Source of the DNA: Antilocapra americana
Lineage: Eukaryota; Chordata; Mammalia; Artiodactyla; Antilocapridae
Reading direction: 5' to 3'
Assembly (NCBI GenBank): GCA_007570785.1
Contig: ML664161.1
Coordinates: forward strand, 682,060 to 746,059
Length of the DNA stretch: 64,000 nucleotides
Shown here: in pieces, positions 11,184-21,236 of the stretch
Layout: each line of letters begins with the position of its first letter
How positions within the stretch are numbered: position 1 is the first letter of the stretch
Notes under the pieces: model-generated
What the model was told of the DNA's origin: nothing
Seen by the model: only the letters and a program-made list of their open reading frames with translations
Database searches by the model: none
Made by a program: the position numbers and the translations under genes

Positions 11184-14105
11184 CACTGACTTTCTAATGC
11201 TAGTAAAGAATTTAGGAATAGCACCTCAGTGACAGTGATATGAAAGTACTTTAGCAACCAATGGAGATAATTCTACCTTTTTCATTTAAAGTTTTAAACC
11301 ACATTGTGCTTTTAAAAGGGGGAGATAACAATGTTAAGTGGTATAAATGAACTTATCAGAAAAGGTAAGTTTGGGGGAAGGAAAAAAAGAAGTAAGGGAA
11401 TGGTACCTTACTAAAAAATACTTATAATGAAGTATTACATGACTTTAATGAACTTACATATTTTGTCTAATGGTGAGTAGATAATGCTTAATAAATATTA
11501 GAATTCACCAACTGAGATGGACTGGTCTCCTTAGGATCAATAACCTCAGGAAACTAGGTATATAGAAACAATCTCTTGTGTTGGGATATGTCTGGAATTA
11601 CTGGCCCTGTTGTAATTTTGTCTGGTTGTCATTTGAGACATGGCACTCTTTCCATTTCTACAAATTCATGTTATTCCTTTTTTTTTTCCTTCTTTTTTCC
11701 CCTCCTGGGATTTTTCTTTATTTACAGTGCACAGACACTGTAAAGTGAAAAAGTACAAACTTGTAGTTATTATAATATTCTCACCTCCCACAATACATGG
11801 ATGCATTTTTCTTTTTGCTTTAGTTTAAAAGAGGAATTTATGATGCCAACAGCAATATTTATTAAGACTAATGAAATCAGCTTAAGGGTATAAAAATTAA
11901 TCACATATTATCATTCATTCTAAAAACAGTCCTAAACTACTCTTACAACAAATTTCTTCAGAAATGCCATATCTTATATTAGGACCTAGGTTTTATTTCT
12001 TAAAAATTAAAAAAAAAATCTATTTATAAAATTAATACATTTATATATACTGAAATATATTAAATATTTATGTAATTTAATAATTATTCATAATAACTAT
12101 AGTCTCTTTCCTGGCTCTTGTCACTACTCCTAAGATAAACTGGCTTTAACAATTTTAAGCTAGATATTTCTTTTGATATTTATGGCTGCAGAATGTGGTA
12201 CAGTATGTTTATAAGGCAGTATCTATTGATTAGTCTATGGAATTTGTGGAATTTTACTACCCTACTCTCACTTTGCTTTCCTTACTTTCCTTAAAGTGAT
12301 ATAAAACATTATTTGGCTAAATTGGGAAACATTATTTTTCATTCTAAAAACAAAATGATAAATTTATATAATTTGTACAATAAATCTTTACTTTTTGTGT
12401 TTCATAGACTTAGTAATCACCTTACTTTTTATGCTTTATTATCAATTTTTCAAGGGCTCAATAGATCTGTGAAATATCTGATGATATTTCCCATCTTAAG
12501 ACACTTACGAAAATCTTTATTCTATTTTATTTTTCCTGGCAACCTCCCATGCATCTAGCCCAACACCATTCTCCTCAGGGTGTATTGATTGCTGTCTAGA
12601 CATGGCACATAATTCTAATGCTGTAACGTCTCTTCCCCATGTGTACCATTTCCTTTTATTCCTCTGTTACTTCGCCAGTGTGTATCTTCCATTAGTGGAG
12701 AAGGAAAAACAAAGAAAACAAAAAGTGAGATATTTCTACCTTCATAGCTTGGCAATCAACCTGCGAAAGTTGAAAAAAAAAAATCATCAGAAATGTGAAG
12801 GCTTAATATGCTATTTTCTTAAGATCAATTACTGCTCTTGAGAAGCTTGATATCATAGCGTTCTCATTCAAATTCTACTTAATATGACTTTTATCCACCT
12901 CTTTAAGATTTTAGTGTGTACCTACTGTGTATGGTATACTGAAATTTGCAGTGATATATTTAATGTTCATATGGACACACATATTAATTATTTTCACATA
13001 CACATGCCTAATTTCAATTATGTGAGAGATGGATGGACCACATTTTATTTTATATTTTTTACTTCTCTTGTCCTCTTTCTCAGTCTCACATCTTTCTCCT
13101 TTTGTAAAAATGTAACTTCTTAATAAAGACGTTAATTCAGGAAAGGGAAAGATTGCTGTGAGAAATATATTAATTTTTTTTTCATGTATCCTGGAAAAGA
13201 AGTGAGTGTCAACATTTAAAAAACATATATTTGGTACAGAATAGCAGTAAGAATGACTTTGCATCTTGTAGGTTATATATACTTCCTATTTCAAGAGCAC
13301 ATTAAATTGTTTTAATTTTTATTCATTAATATAATTTATAATAAAGTTATTTTATTATTTATGATGTATGAAGTGAAATATATATATTAAATTTTGAATT
13401 AGGAGAAAAATGATTTTTTAAAACCATAAAACAGTATAAGTTGAATATGAACATCATTATGAATAAGCAAATTTCCTTTATAGAGTCACCTTTGTTTCTA
13501 ATCACAGAGTTGAATTACTTTGTTTTCTTTATTTCATTTATTTTTAGGCAATAGTAATAGAGAATTCTAATAGAACTTAGTAAAGAAGGAATGGTAATAA
13601 TTACCATCTAAGTTTTTTTAGATTTCTTCATTATTGGATTTTTCAATTGCAAGATTTGGTTGCTTTCTGTCTTCTTTTCACTGAAAAAAATCTACAAACC
13701 AGAGCCTACATCATCACTTTATCTTTATATCTTATTTTTCATTAGTTTCTTTAAAAAATTTCAGGTCAATACCAAAGAAATTCAAGATCATCCAAAATGC
13801 CTCTTATTTCTTTTCATAAGAAAGCAGACAGAAATCTGGCTGTTTGAACTGTTTGCTTTAATGGTGTATTTTATAGACAATGTCTAATTCTAGGTTAAAA
13901 GTCCCTGGGCATAGTCTTTAAGCCCTATATGAGTCACTGTCTATAATGATTTATGCTAAATTCCCAGAGAAGATGGCCCTAACTTGGATGTAATCACTTC
14001 ATTACCATGTCAACTGTCTAAGAGCAGAGTCTAGAATGGATCCTTTACTGGAGAAAGGAAAAAGAGGGAGAGAGGCTAGGCCCAGCGGAGATTTAACCCT
14101 ACGAT
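11184..14105. other. AT-rich intergenic sequence, no gene seen
   Basis: This is nearly 3 kb of AT-rich DNA. A pyrimidine-rich run lies at 11676-11708 and very AT-rich blocks at 12000-12085 and 13300-13400. The small ORFs have no family features and look like chance. Confidence 0.55.
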
Positions 14106-14120
14106 AAAAGTAATTGTGTT
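14106..14120. repeat. Target-site duplication, left copy
   Basis: AAAAGTAATTGTGTT is repeated exactly at 14260-14274 around a tiny L1 insertion. Its last eight bases also match L1 3'UTR antisense sequence, giving microhomology at the junction. Confidence 0.85.
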
Positions 14121-14259
14121 GATTTTGTCGTACATTGACATGAATCTGCCATGGGTATACATGTGTTCCCCTTCCAGAACCCTTCTCCTCCCTCCCTCCC
14201 GATTCCATCCCTCTGGGTCATCCTGGTGCTGTAAAGAAAACAGATAAATTAATTAAAAA
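14121..14259 (+). mobile_element. Very short L1 insertion with inverted 5' part (twin priming)
   Basis: Positions 14121-14230 are antisense to the bovine L1 3'UTR (GAATCTGCCATGGGTATACA and the C-rich block after it). Positions about 14231-14259 read as the sense L1 3' terminus (TGTAAAGAAAACAG, then ATAAATTAATT) with a poly-A tail. In an intact L1 3' end these two parts are adjacent and in the same orientation. The 5' inversion, poly-A tail and exact 15-bp TSD together match twin-primed reverse transcription. Confidence 0.75.
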
Positions 14260-14274
14260 AAAAGTAATTGTGTT
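14260..14274. repeat. Target-site duplication, right copy
   Basis: This is an exact copy of 14106-14120. Confidence 0.85.
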
Positions 14275-15584
14275 AAAGAAGATCTTTAGATTGGCATCTT
14301 TCTGGTACTTAAGGGAGAGTTTAGGTCTTGATTTCAGAAATTTTAAAACTGGCTGTATAGGTCTTTCATTTTAATGGAATTTTTTTAAAAAAAGTTGAAC
14401 ATTTGCTATATAGCTGAGAATTAGCAGTAACTGCGGAACACATACTTAACACATCATGAGACTATAAAGGATGTATAGTTGCTATGTGGCAAAAAAGACA
14501 GAGATTTTGAGAAACTAGGATCTGAAACTTAGCTTCACCAATATCAGAAATGTGAACTTAATTTTCTTACTCTACGTATCTTCTTACTCCTCTGTCAATA
14601 AAAAGGATCTCAATATGTATCATGCATTGTTGTTTTAAATATTAAAAACTGTATAATAAATGTAAAGAAATATTACATGGTTGGCTTAACAGATTGTGGC
14701 TGCTAATGTTTACTTATTAACAAAAATATTATTAGGCATAAATGAGACATAGGATTAGATTTTATCCTTTAGAGGAAAAACTGGCAAATACTAGACAGAA
14801 TGTAAAAGATAGCATTGTAGAACATGTACATGTACTTGTGGTGCTTTTCCTTGATTTATTAGAACTTAAGGAGAAGATTTCTGAGCATATCAAACTATTC
14901 AGATGCAATCTGGAAATAAATTCTGCCTCTCAGAAAGTACATTATCTACAAACAGGGAGAGTGAAGTTAGGAAGAATCATTGGACACATTCCTGCAATGT
15001 AAGAATATGCTGACCTTGATTTCAATTAAGACTAATCATATTTATGTTGAATTTAAAAAGTTGATAGTTTACTTAGAAATATGAACATTTAATTCCTCCT
15101 TACATTTTAAGCTCATTGTTTATTCTGTACTGGCAAATTTGAGCAATCACTTTTAAGGATCTTTAATAACTACCCCCAGTTACAAACTTAGGTAAGTAAA
15201 TACTTTCAAATGTACATTCAAACATTTAGAACACACTTTTCATTTTAATAGCATTGATTTAATTTTTAAGAACTTCAGTGATCAGACTGACAAATTTCAA
15301 GCATGTAAAATTTTTGTATTACAAGGTAATTTAATTTTATAAATACAGGAATGGATTTTCCAATCCTGTATATCAGCTTAGTAGAGGTTACTTCAAAGTA
15401 CTTACACTTTTTACAAATTGCATTTTAAATTGTAATTGCCAGACTTAAAATAATAGGCCATAATGGCTGAATCTTTATAATGTATATTCCAATTGGTAAA
15501 ATTTCTTTACAAAGATATTGGTGCTATATGTTTTCATTCACTTAAACATTTCCCTTCGGTGGTGTGAAAATTCAGTCAGCCTAT
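14275..15584. other. AT-rich spacer, no gene seen
   Basis: There is no recognised repeat. An ORF at 14742-15002 (86 codons) has no family features and is probably chance. Confidence 0.5.
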
Positions 15585-16915
15585 TTGGTCCTTGCTGGTA
15601 CCTTGCTGTAGAAAGTGGAGCATTGATGCCCACTGTATCCTAGTTGGTGGGGGCCATGTCAGCCATACCCAAGCATTGCTGACAGTAGATGGGTGGGGAA
15701 GCTCACTGGAATCCTCAGGCATCAGCATAGTGGGGAGGGAAAGCTGACTGCCACCTAGCTCACATAATTCCTCCTTACTGACTCCAGGTAGGTGTGGAGG
15801 CTCAGCCCCCTAGTGAGCATCACCAACTCCAGAAAAATGAAGTAATCAATTACCAATTAGCCTTATCTCCACTTCCCTTGCTCAATCCTGTTGATACTTA
15901 AGGAGAGTGAAGGCTTAAGTTTCCCCTGAGCCCTGCTGGCACCATGGGGAGGAGACTAGAGTGCCAAGTACCCTGCATCCCGCTGAAAGTGAAGTGTTAG
16001 TCACTAGTTGTTCTGACTCTTTGTGATCCCATAGACTGTAGCCCACGAGACTCCTCTGTCCATGGAATTCTCCAGGCAAGAATACTGGACTTGGTAGCCA
16101 TTCCCTTCTCTAGGGATCTTCCTGATGCAGGCATTGAACATGGGTCTCCTGCATTGCAGGCAGATTCTTTACTGTCTAGTTCAGTCTTTTTCCTGCCAAG
16201 TGAGATTGGAGATCCATCTCTCCATTCTGCCAATAGAAAAGGTAGGGGACAGTGGAGTGCTAACCCCGACTGGCACGGCCTTGTTGAATCTTGTTGCTTC
16301 TGTTCCCTGCTGACTCTGGCAGTAACCAGACTGATTTAGTCAGAGCACTGCCAGGTTCAAAGGGATGTGGGGGCCATCTTGCCACAAGGCCTTGCCACTG
16401 CCACTCAATCAGAGTCAGGATGCACCACCCGAATCCCTGGGATGTGGGCTGGGTGTGAGGTGAAAGACGAGCAACTTATATGCACCATTTGAAATCATAG
16501 GGGAGGTAAATTCTTCCACTGATAGTTGGCTGAAGTAGAATAAAACATTGCAGTAAAGATTTTATGTTCTGTTACACCACTCACTTCCAAATCCTTCAAC
16601 TAGCAAAGCTGGCTTTTGGGGAACTTTTTTGTGTGCGTGCTCTTTGGCAGTTCTGAATTAGAAGCCTCAGTAGACATCTGTCTGGTATATTTGGGAGGTA
16701 AATATACTAAAGAAGTGTCATCATGTCATTCCTCAAGGCCTAAGGTCCCTAGGTAGCCCATCTTCTTTCCACCTCTCTGAGATGTCTAACGCTAGTTTGT
16801 TTTGTTCTGTTCGGGGATAGTTATCTTCAGGAATAGGGTTGTAGCATCTTGATGGGAACTGAAAAACTAACCAAATTGGTGATAACCTGACTTTTGCTGA
16901 TGACCACGATGAAAT
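15585..16915. other. GC-richer block of unknown origin around a SINE
   Basis: The block is clearly less AT-rich than its surroundings, with short GGGG- and CCCC-rich stretches and phrases such as GGTGGGGGCCATGTCAGCC. A Bov-tA is inserted at 15986-16186. The composition and texture resemble an old L1 5' region or an LTR, but I cannot name a family and see no coding frame. Confidence 0.4.
15986..16186 (-). mobile_element. Bov-tA SINE
   Basis: The copy reads GTGAAGTGTTAGTCACTAGT at its tail side and GGTCTCCTGCATTGCAGGCA near the tRNA-like head. It is moderately diverged and no clear TSD was found. Confidence 0.9.
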
Positions 16916-16944
16916 ATGTTGATCCCATCTAAAGAGACTTAATT

Positions 16945-17009
16945 AATAAGTTATTATTAATCAATAAGTTATTATTAATTAATTAATTAACAAGCTATTA
17001 TTAATTAAT
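16945..17009. repeat. AT-rich 18-bp tandem repeat
   Basis: The unit AATAAGTTATTATTAATC occurs at 16945-16962 and again at 16963-16980 with one change at its end. A decayed third copy (ACAAGCTATTATTAATTAA) follows after ATTA units. Confidence 0.85.
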
Positions 17010-17966
17010 AATTTTAAAATGGGCATTGCATGTGGAAACGATAATTCATGTATTATTATAAATTAAACTATATTCTAAATTGTTTAGATTTGTTATTTGA
17101 TGTAAATCTCAACTTTATGGAGACTAGAATAGAGAAATATCCTATATTGATTTATATAATTTGATTCAATTTTAGGAATTTATCTTAAGTGAAAAATCAG
17201 GGAGTAAAAAGGAATACCCCTGTCCCTTGTAACCCACTGAGCTGAGGCCAGGCCCTGAATTGAAACCTCAGTTGATACATTCAGACCTCCACAGAAAGAT
17301 CACCCCTGTTTCAAGTTCCATTTCTGGAGAATGACAGGTATATGTCTTTAGCTTGGCTCAGTTTCTGGTTAAAAATAAATATATAGCATTGCTGTATTTG
17401 AACACAGTTATATATTTGTAATGCTTCTTCATAGATTTAATCTCTTACATGTGGTGAAGAAGAATAATTTATCAAATCATAAACCCACTGAGCCATCTTA
17501 ATCTTGAAATATATTTCTTTTTAATAAGAATCCAGTGTGTGTACAAAGTTATAAATTTTAAGATTTTTAAAAATATATTACCATTATACTTTTATGTATT
17601 CTTAATTATACTTTATGGAGCAAGGAATTCATTATTTGCTTACTTTACTTTGGTTGTATAAGAAGTGATTATATAAATGGATGACATACCTGATAATCAT
17701 CATCAACACATACTTGAAAACTATTTTAACAACATTATATCAAATTATGTGCTGAGTCAAAGGACTACAAAATATTACTATGAAAGAATATGTTTTCGCA
17801 ATGATGGGTAAAATCTAAAATTTATACTGTCTTGCTTGGAATTGAACTCAATTAAAATGTATACAATGGTAATTTGAAATTAATTTCATCCCAAGATTTT
17901 TTTATTGACAGTTAAATTCTGTTAAAACATTAGGAATCCCTTCAGCTATAAAGGTATAAAGCTCTT
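17010..17966. other. AT-rich spacer, no gene seen
   Basis: No gene or named repeat. A short GC-richer patch at 17216-17345 is unassigned. Confidence 0.5.
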
Positions 17967-18126
17967 CGGCTGGGCTTCCCTGATAACTCAGTTGGTATAG
18001 AATCTGCCTGCAATGCAGGAGACCCCAGTTTGATTCCTGGGTCAGGAAGATCCATGGAGAAGGGATAGGCTACCCACTCCAGTATTCTTGGGCTTCCCTT
18101 GTGGTTCAGCTGGTAAAGAATCCACC
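17967..18126 (+). mobile_element. Dimeric Bov-tA SINE, left part
   Basis: A first tRNA-like head (GGGCTTCCCTGATAACTCAG) runs to AGTATTCTTGGGCTTCCCTT, where a second head begins (GTGGTTCAGCTGGTAAAGAA). The second head is cut at 18126 by an LTR insertion and resumes at 19701-19872. A similar double-headed element occurs at 52836-53165, so the arrangement is a subfamily and not a chance pair. Confidence 0.88.
18121..18126. repeat. 6-bp target-site duplication TCCACC, left
   Basis: TCCACC occurs here and at 19701-19706, immediately outside the LTR termini TGCTGG and CCAGCA. Six base pairs is the duplication size typical of class II (ERV2/ERVK-like) integrases. Confidence 0.88.
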
Positions 18127-18586
18127 TGCTGGGGTCCAGCCCCAGTGGGTCCGGGGGACTTCAGGGATGAGTGGCATCAGCGGAAGAACTGAGCTGGGTC
18201 GATGTGTGGTGATGGAGCAGTCTCTCTTGCTTATTGTCGGTTTACAGTTTTATAGCCAAAAGACATCCCCATTACATCATTACATCACCTATCATTCTAT
18301 ACAATTTTTTGTTTTCTACCTTCCATAGCAATTTTATCATTGAATTCATTCCCCAATCTAACAGGAAACATTCCCCTTACAGAAGTCAGATTTCTATGTA
18401 ATTAGATTTAACAATAGTATGTTTACCATTTGAATGTCTTCAGCATACTTCATTCAATCATGATAAGTACATCAACCTAAGTAGAAAGGTTACATTTCTC
18501 TTCTCAGGTGCAACAATGTAGAAGCTAGAGGAAAGGGCTTAAGCTTGAAACAGTTTTATTCTATTAACCTACTCCTCCTTCTTACG

Positions 18587-18676
18587 AAGAGGAAAGAGGA
18601 CAAAGAGACAGTTTAGAAAGAGGAAAGAGGACTAAGACAGTTTAGAAAGAGGAAGGAGGACTAAGAGACAGTCTAG
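18587..18676 (-). repeat. Three ~30-bp direct repeats in the LTR
   Basis: The units each contain AAAGAGGA followed by GACAGTTTAG or GACAGTCTAG, and occur three times in a row. They lie in what should be U3, upstream of the promoter in LTR orientation, where retroviral enhancers are often duplicated. Confidence 0.8.
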
Positions 18677-19242
18677 CAGCACTGCTTTAGCAATAAAACT
18701 CTATTAACCTTATAACTACTATAATGAATTCCTTTGTCTAGAATATCCTAGAGCAATCAATGTCTCCAACTATGCTGGCCACAGTTATGAGCATTCCAGA
18801 GTCCCAATCCAGCCTGGTTTCTTCAAGGAAGGGAGCCTCCTCCGTGGAGTGGTAGGGAGTGGGAGGTGGAAAGGTGACCCAAGTACGAGCCTTTCTGGTT
18901 GTGGCCTTGCCATGACCCCCAGAGAACTCTTGGTAAACTCCCCAGTAAAGAGTAGTCATCTATTTAAATGTCCCTTTCATTCCTCCTTAGCCCCCGGGGA
19001 AGGCAATCCACCTTCCCAGATCTTCTGGTCGATAAGGTCTGGAGGAATTATCTCAGGATGAATTCTTTCCAACTGGGACTGACCTACTGAGATGAGCTAA
19101 TGTTCTGAGCATGGACAGAACTCCCAAGAAAAATACCAGGGGGGGCCTTTCCCGGGATGCCCAGATAAAGAAAGTCAGCTTTGCAATTTCTTTCTTAGTC
19201 TCGTGACCTTGTCATGTGAGCAAGGGAGCATCCTGATGGCTC

Positions 19243-19246
19243 CCAG
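19243..19246. repeat. 4-bp target-site duplication CCAG, left
   Basis: CCAG is repeated at 19695-19698 around the nested LTR. Four base pairs is the size expected of class I (gammaretrovirus-like) integration. Removing the insertion restores the terminus of the host LTR seen in its relative. Confidence 0.8.
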
Positions 19247-19273
19247 TGTGGTGTGTAAACAAAACAGCTTCCA

Positions 19274-19431
19274 TGACAGGCTGCTGGGAGATACAGCAGG
19301 CCCTAGCTTCGGAGACCTCCCCCATCCTCACACCTCCCTGTACCTTACTTTGTGACAGGCTGCCGTGATATACAGCCTGCCCTAGTTCCAGCGACCTCCT
19401 CCACCCTCACCTCATACCTCCCCCCACAAGC
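19274..19431 (+). repeat. 79-bp tandem duplication in class I LTR U3
   Basis: Two diverged copies start with TGACAGGCTG at 19274 and at 19353. Both contain a CCCTAG block and end in a C-rich ACACCTCC or ATACCTCC block. Duplicated U3 segments in gammaretroviral LTRs are commonly enhancers. Confidence 0.8.
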
Positions 19432-19531
19432 CAGGAAAGTCCCGTGCGCCAAGAGATGGACCATCCAGGGAAGATGCGCAATTTAAACTGACCAAACATT
19501 GACTGCCAGCGCTGTAACAAAGAACTGCCTG

Positions 19532-19539
19532 TATAAAAG
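19532..19539 (+). promoter_or_regulatory. TATA box of the class I LTR
   Basis: TATAAAAG lies about 285 bp into the LTR and 75 bp before its AATAAA, the spacing expected for a U3 promoter. Whether it is still active cannot be judged from sequence. Confidence 0.75.
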
Positions 19540-19614
19540 CAACTGTGATCTGGAGCGCGGGGCTCTTGTCGGATTCCACTTCGTGGATGAGACTTGCGCC
19601 CTAGCCCGGCTACC

Positions 19615-19620
19615 AATAAA
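19615..19620 (+). promoter_or_regulatory. Polyadenylation signal of the class I LTR
   Basis: AATAAA lies downstream of the TATA box within the predicted R region and is followed by CCCCTTTATGC. Confidence 0.75.
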
Positions 19621-19700
19621 CCCCTTTATGCTTTTGCATTGCTGTGTGGACTTGGTCTCTTCAGGGGCTTGGGACCCGGAGTTTGGACTTAACACCAGCA

Positions 19701-19872
19701 TCCACCTGCAATGCAGGATACCAGGGTTTGATCCCTGGGTTGGGAAGATCCCCTGGAGAAGGGAAAGGCTACCCACTCTGGTATTCTGGCCTAGAGACTT
19801 CCATGGACTGTATAGTCAATGGGGTGGCAAAGAGTGGGGCAGGACTGAGCAACTTTCACTTTCACTTTCCTT
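19701..19872 (+). mobile_element. Dimeric Bov-tA SINE, right part
   Basis: This is the continuation of the element at 17967-18126. It begins with the duplicated TCCACC, then TGCAATGCAGGATACCAGGG, and ends with a CTTTCACTTTCACTTTCC tail. The junction is seamless once the LTRs and one TSD copy are removed. Confidence 0.88.
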
Positions 19873-20216
19873 TAGCTAGAAATATCATGGAAATAAACCA
19901 GCATTGGTTTACATGCATTTATGATTCTTAAGAAAAGTCAGGTTTAAAGACATCAGAACCGAATGAAATAATAGATAATTTAGCTAAAAGATGATGATGA
20001 TAATTATGCTGATGACCTTTGCTCTGTTCACCTTAGCATGTTGATTTTTCATTCTCATATTTTTACCTACATGTGCATCAGATGACTGCTCCATTTTCTA
20101 ATGTCAAAGTCCAGGTCACAGCAGAAATGGGTGAAATAACTCTACTTTTTCATTATCTTGTTTGTCTCATTTATTAAGGCCCAAAGTTACATTTTATTTT
20201 GGAAGCTCCCTGATTT
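19873..20216. other. Spacer between the two inverted LTRs
   Basis: AT-rich, with no recognised element. Together with the SINE end it separates the inverted LTR pair by about 520 bp. Confidence 0.55.
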
Positions 20217-20222
20217 CCTATT
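20217..20222. repeat. 6-bp target-site duplication CCTATT, left
   Basis: CCTATT recurs at 21231-21236, directly outside the termini TGCCAG and CTGGCA. Confidence 0.9.
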
Positions 20223-20904
20223 TGCCAGGAGCCGTCAAGATGCCCCCTTGCTTGGATGACAAGGTCACGAGACTAAGAAAGAAATTGCAAAGCTGACTTT
20301 CTTTATCGGGGCATCCCGGGCTAGGTCCCCCTTGGTATTTTTCTTGGGAGTTCTGTCCATGCTCGGAACATTGGCTCATCTCAGTAGGTCAGTCCCAGTT
20401 GGAAAGAATTCTTCCTGAGATAATCCCCCCAGACCTTATCGACCAGAGGATCTGGGAAGGTGGATCGCCTTCCCTGGGGGCTAAAGAGGAATGAAAGGGA
20501 CATTTAAATAGATGACTACTCCTTACTGGGGAGTTTACCAAGAGTTCTCTGGGGGTCATGGCAAGGCCATCACCAGAAAGGCTCATACTTGGGTCACCTT
20601 TCCACCTCCCACTCCCCAGACCACTCCACGGAGGAGGCTCCCTTCCTTGAAGAAATCAGACTGGATTGGGACTTAGGAATGCTCATAACTGTGGCCAGCA
20701 TAGTTGGAGACATTGACTGCTCTAGGATATTCTAGAAAAAGGAATTCATTATAGTATTTATATAAGGTTAATAGAGTTTTATTGCTAAAGCAGTGCTGCT
20801 AGATTGTCTCATTGTTCCCTTTCCTTGTAAAAACCAGAGTGTAGGGACATAACACAAACAACTGTATCTGCCTTAGTTAACCCCTCATTTATTTTCTCTT
20901 TAGG

Positions 20905-20914
20905 TATAAAATAG
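20905..20914 (+). promoter_or_regulatory. TATA box of the class II LTR
   Basis: TATAAAATAG lies about 215 bp before the LTR's AATAAA signal. It marks the likely U3/R promoter. Confidence 0.7.
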
Positions 20915-21120
20915 CAGGTGTGAGACAGTAATTGCAGACAAAGTTTTCAGAACAGAGTAAGACAGATAGTGGTCGAGGTCACTGGAGTGAAAACAGTTTC
21001 AAGCCTAGCCTTTCCCACAAACCTCCGCACAACTGGGCCTGATAAAAGCAAAATGTAACCTTGAATGATGTGTGATGTAATGGGGATGTTCTTTGGGCAT
21101 AAAATTGTAAAACCAACAAT

Positions 21121-21126
21121 AATAAA
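21121..21126 (+). promoter_or_regulatory. Polyadenylation signal of the class II LTR
   Basis: AATAAA is about 105 bp before the LTR 3' terminus, in keeping with an R/U5 boundary just downstream. Confidence 0.7.
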
Positions 21127-21230
21127 GTGAGAAAGAGACTGCTCCATCACCACATCAACTCAGCTCAGTTCTTCCGCCGAAGCCACTCATCCCTCAAAAT
21201 CCCCGGACCCGCTGAGGCAGGACCCTGGCA

Positions 21231-21236
21231 CCTATT
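21231..21236. repeat. 6-bp target-site duplication CCTATT, right
   Basis: This is an exact copy of 20217-20222. Confidence 0.9.

Larger units (their letters stand above)
19247..19694 (+). mobile_element. Solo LTR of a class I (ERV1-like) retrovirus nested in the class II LTR
   Basis: This 448-bp LTR starts TGTGGTGTGT and ends GGACTTAACA, keeping the TG...CA ends. It has a TATA box (TATAAAAG, 19532-19539), a polyadenylation signal (AATAAA, 19615-19620) about 80 bp further on, and a U5-like end with GGGACCCGGAGTTTGGACTT. The order TATA, AATAAA, U5 sets the plus orientation. U3 contains a 79-bp tandem duplication. The 4-bp TSD supports class I. No internal genes remain. Confidence 0.85.
18127..19700 (-). 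mobile_element. Solo LTR of a class II (ERV2-like) endogenous retrovirus, interrupted
   Basis: The LTR is bounded by inverted hexamers TGCTGG (18127) and CCAGCA (19695-19700) and a 6-bp TSD, TCCACC. It aligns across its length with the inverted copy at 20223-21230. That relative's TATA box and AATAAA signal set the orientation, so this copy points left. It is interrupted at 19247-19694 by another LTR; without that, it is about 1.12 kb. A set of three 30-bp repeats at about 18587-18676 is missing from the relative. No internal retroviral genes are present, which indicates recombination to a solo LTR. Confidence 0.82.
20223..21230 (+). mobile_element. Solo LTR of a class II (ERV2-like) endogenous retrovirus
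   Basis: This 1008-bp LTR has termini TGCCAG and CTGGCA and a 6-bp TSD, CCTATT. It carries a TATA box (TATAAAATAG, 20905-20914) and an AATAAA signal (21121-21126), giving plus orientation and a long U3 of about 0.7 kb. It is the same family as the LTR at 18127-19700, which lies in the opposite orientation. The different TSDs show two separate integrations. No gag, pol or env remains. A BTLTR1-type family is possible, but the name is from memory. Confidence 0.87.

Noticed and set aside
13300..13400. Very AT-rich block as a replication origin or matrix attachment region
   Set aside because: AT-richness alone is common across this window and is not sufficient evidence.
14742..15002. An 86-codon plus-strand frame
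   Set aside because: No recognisable motif, no exon signals and no support beyond length; chance frames of this size are expected in 64 kb.
18127..21230. The two class II LTRs as the ends of one provirus
   Set aside because: They are inverted, lack internal genes and have different target-site duplications, so they are separate insertions.
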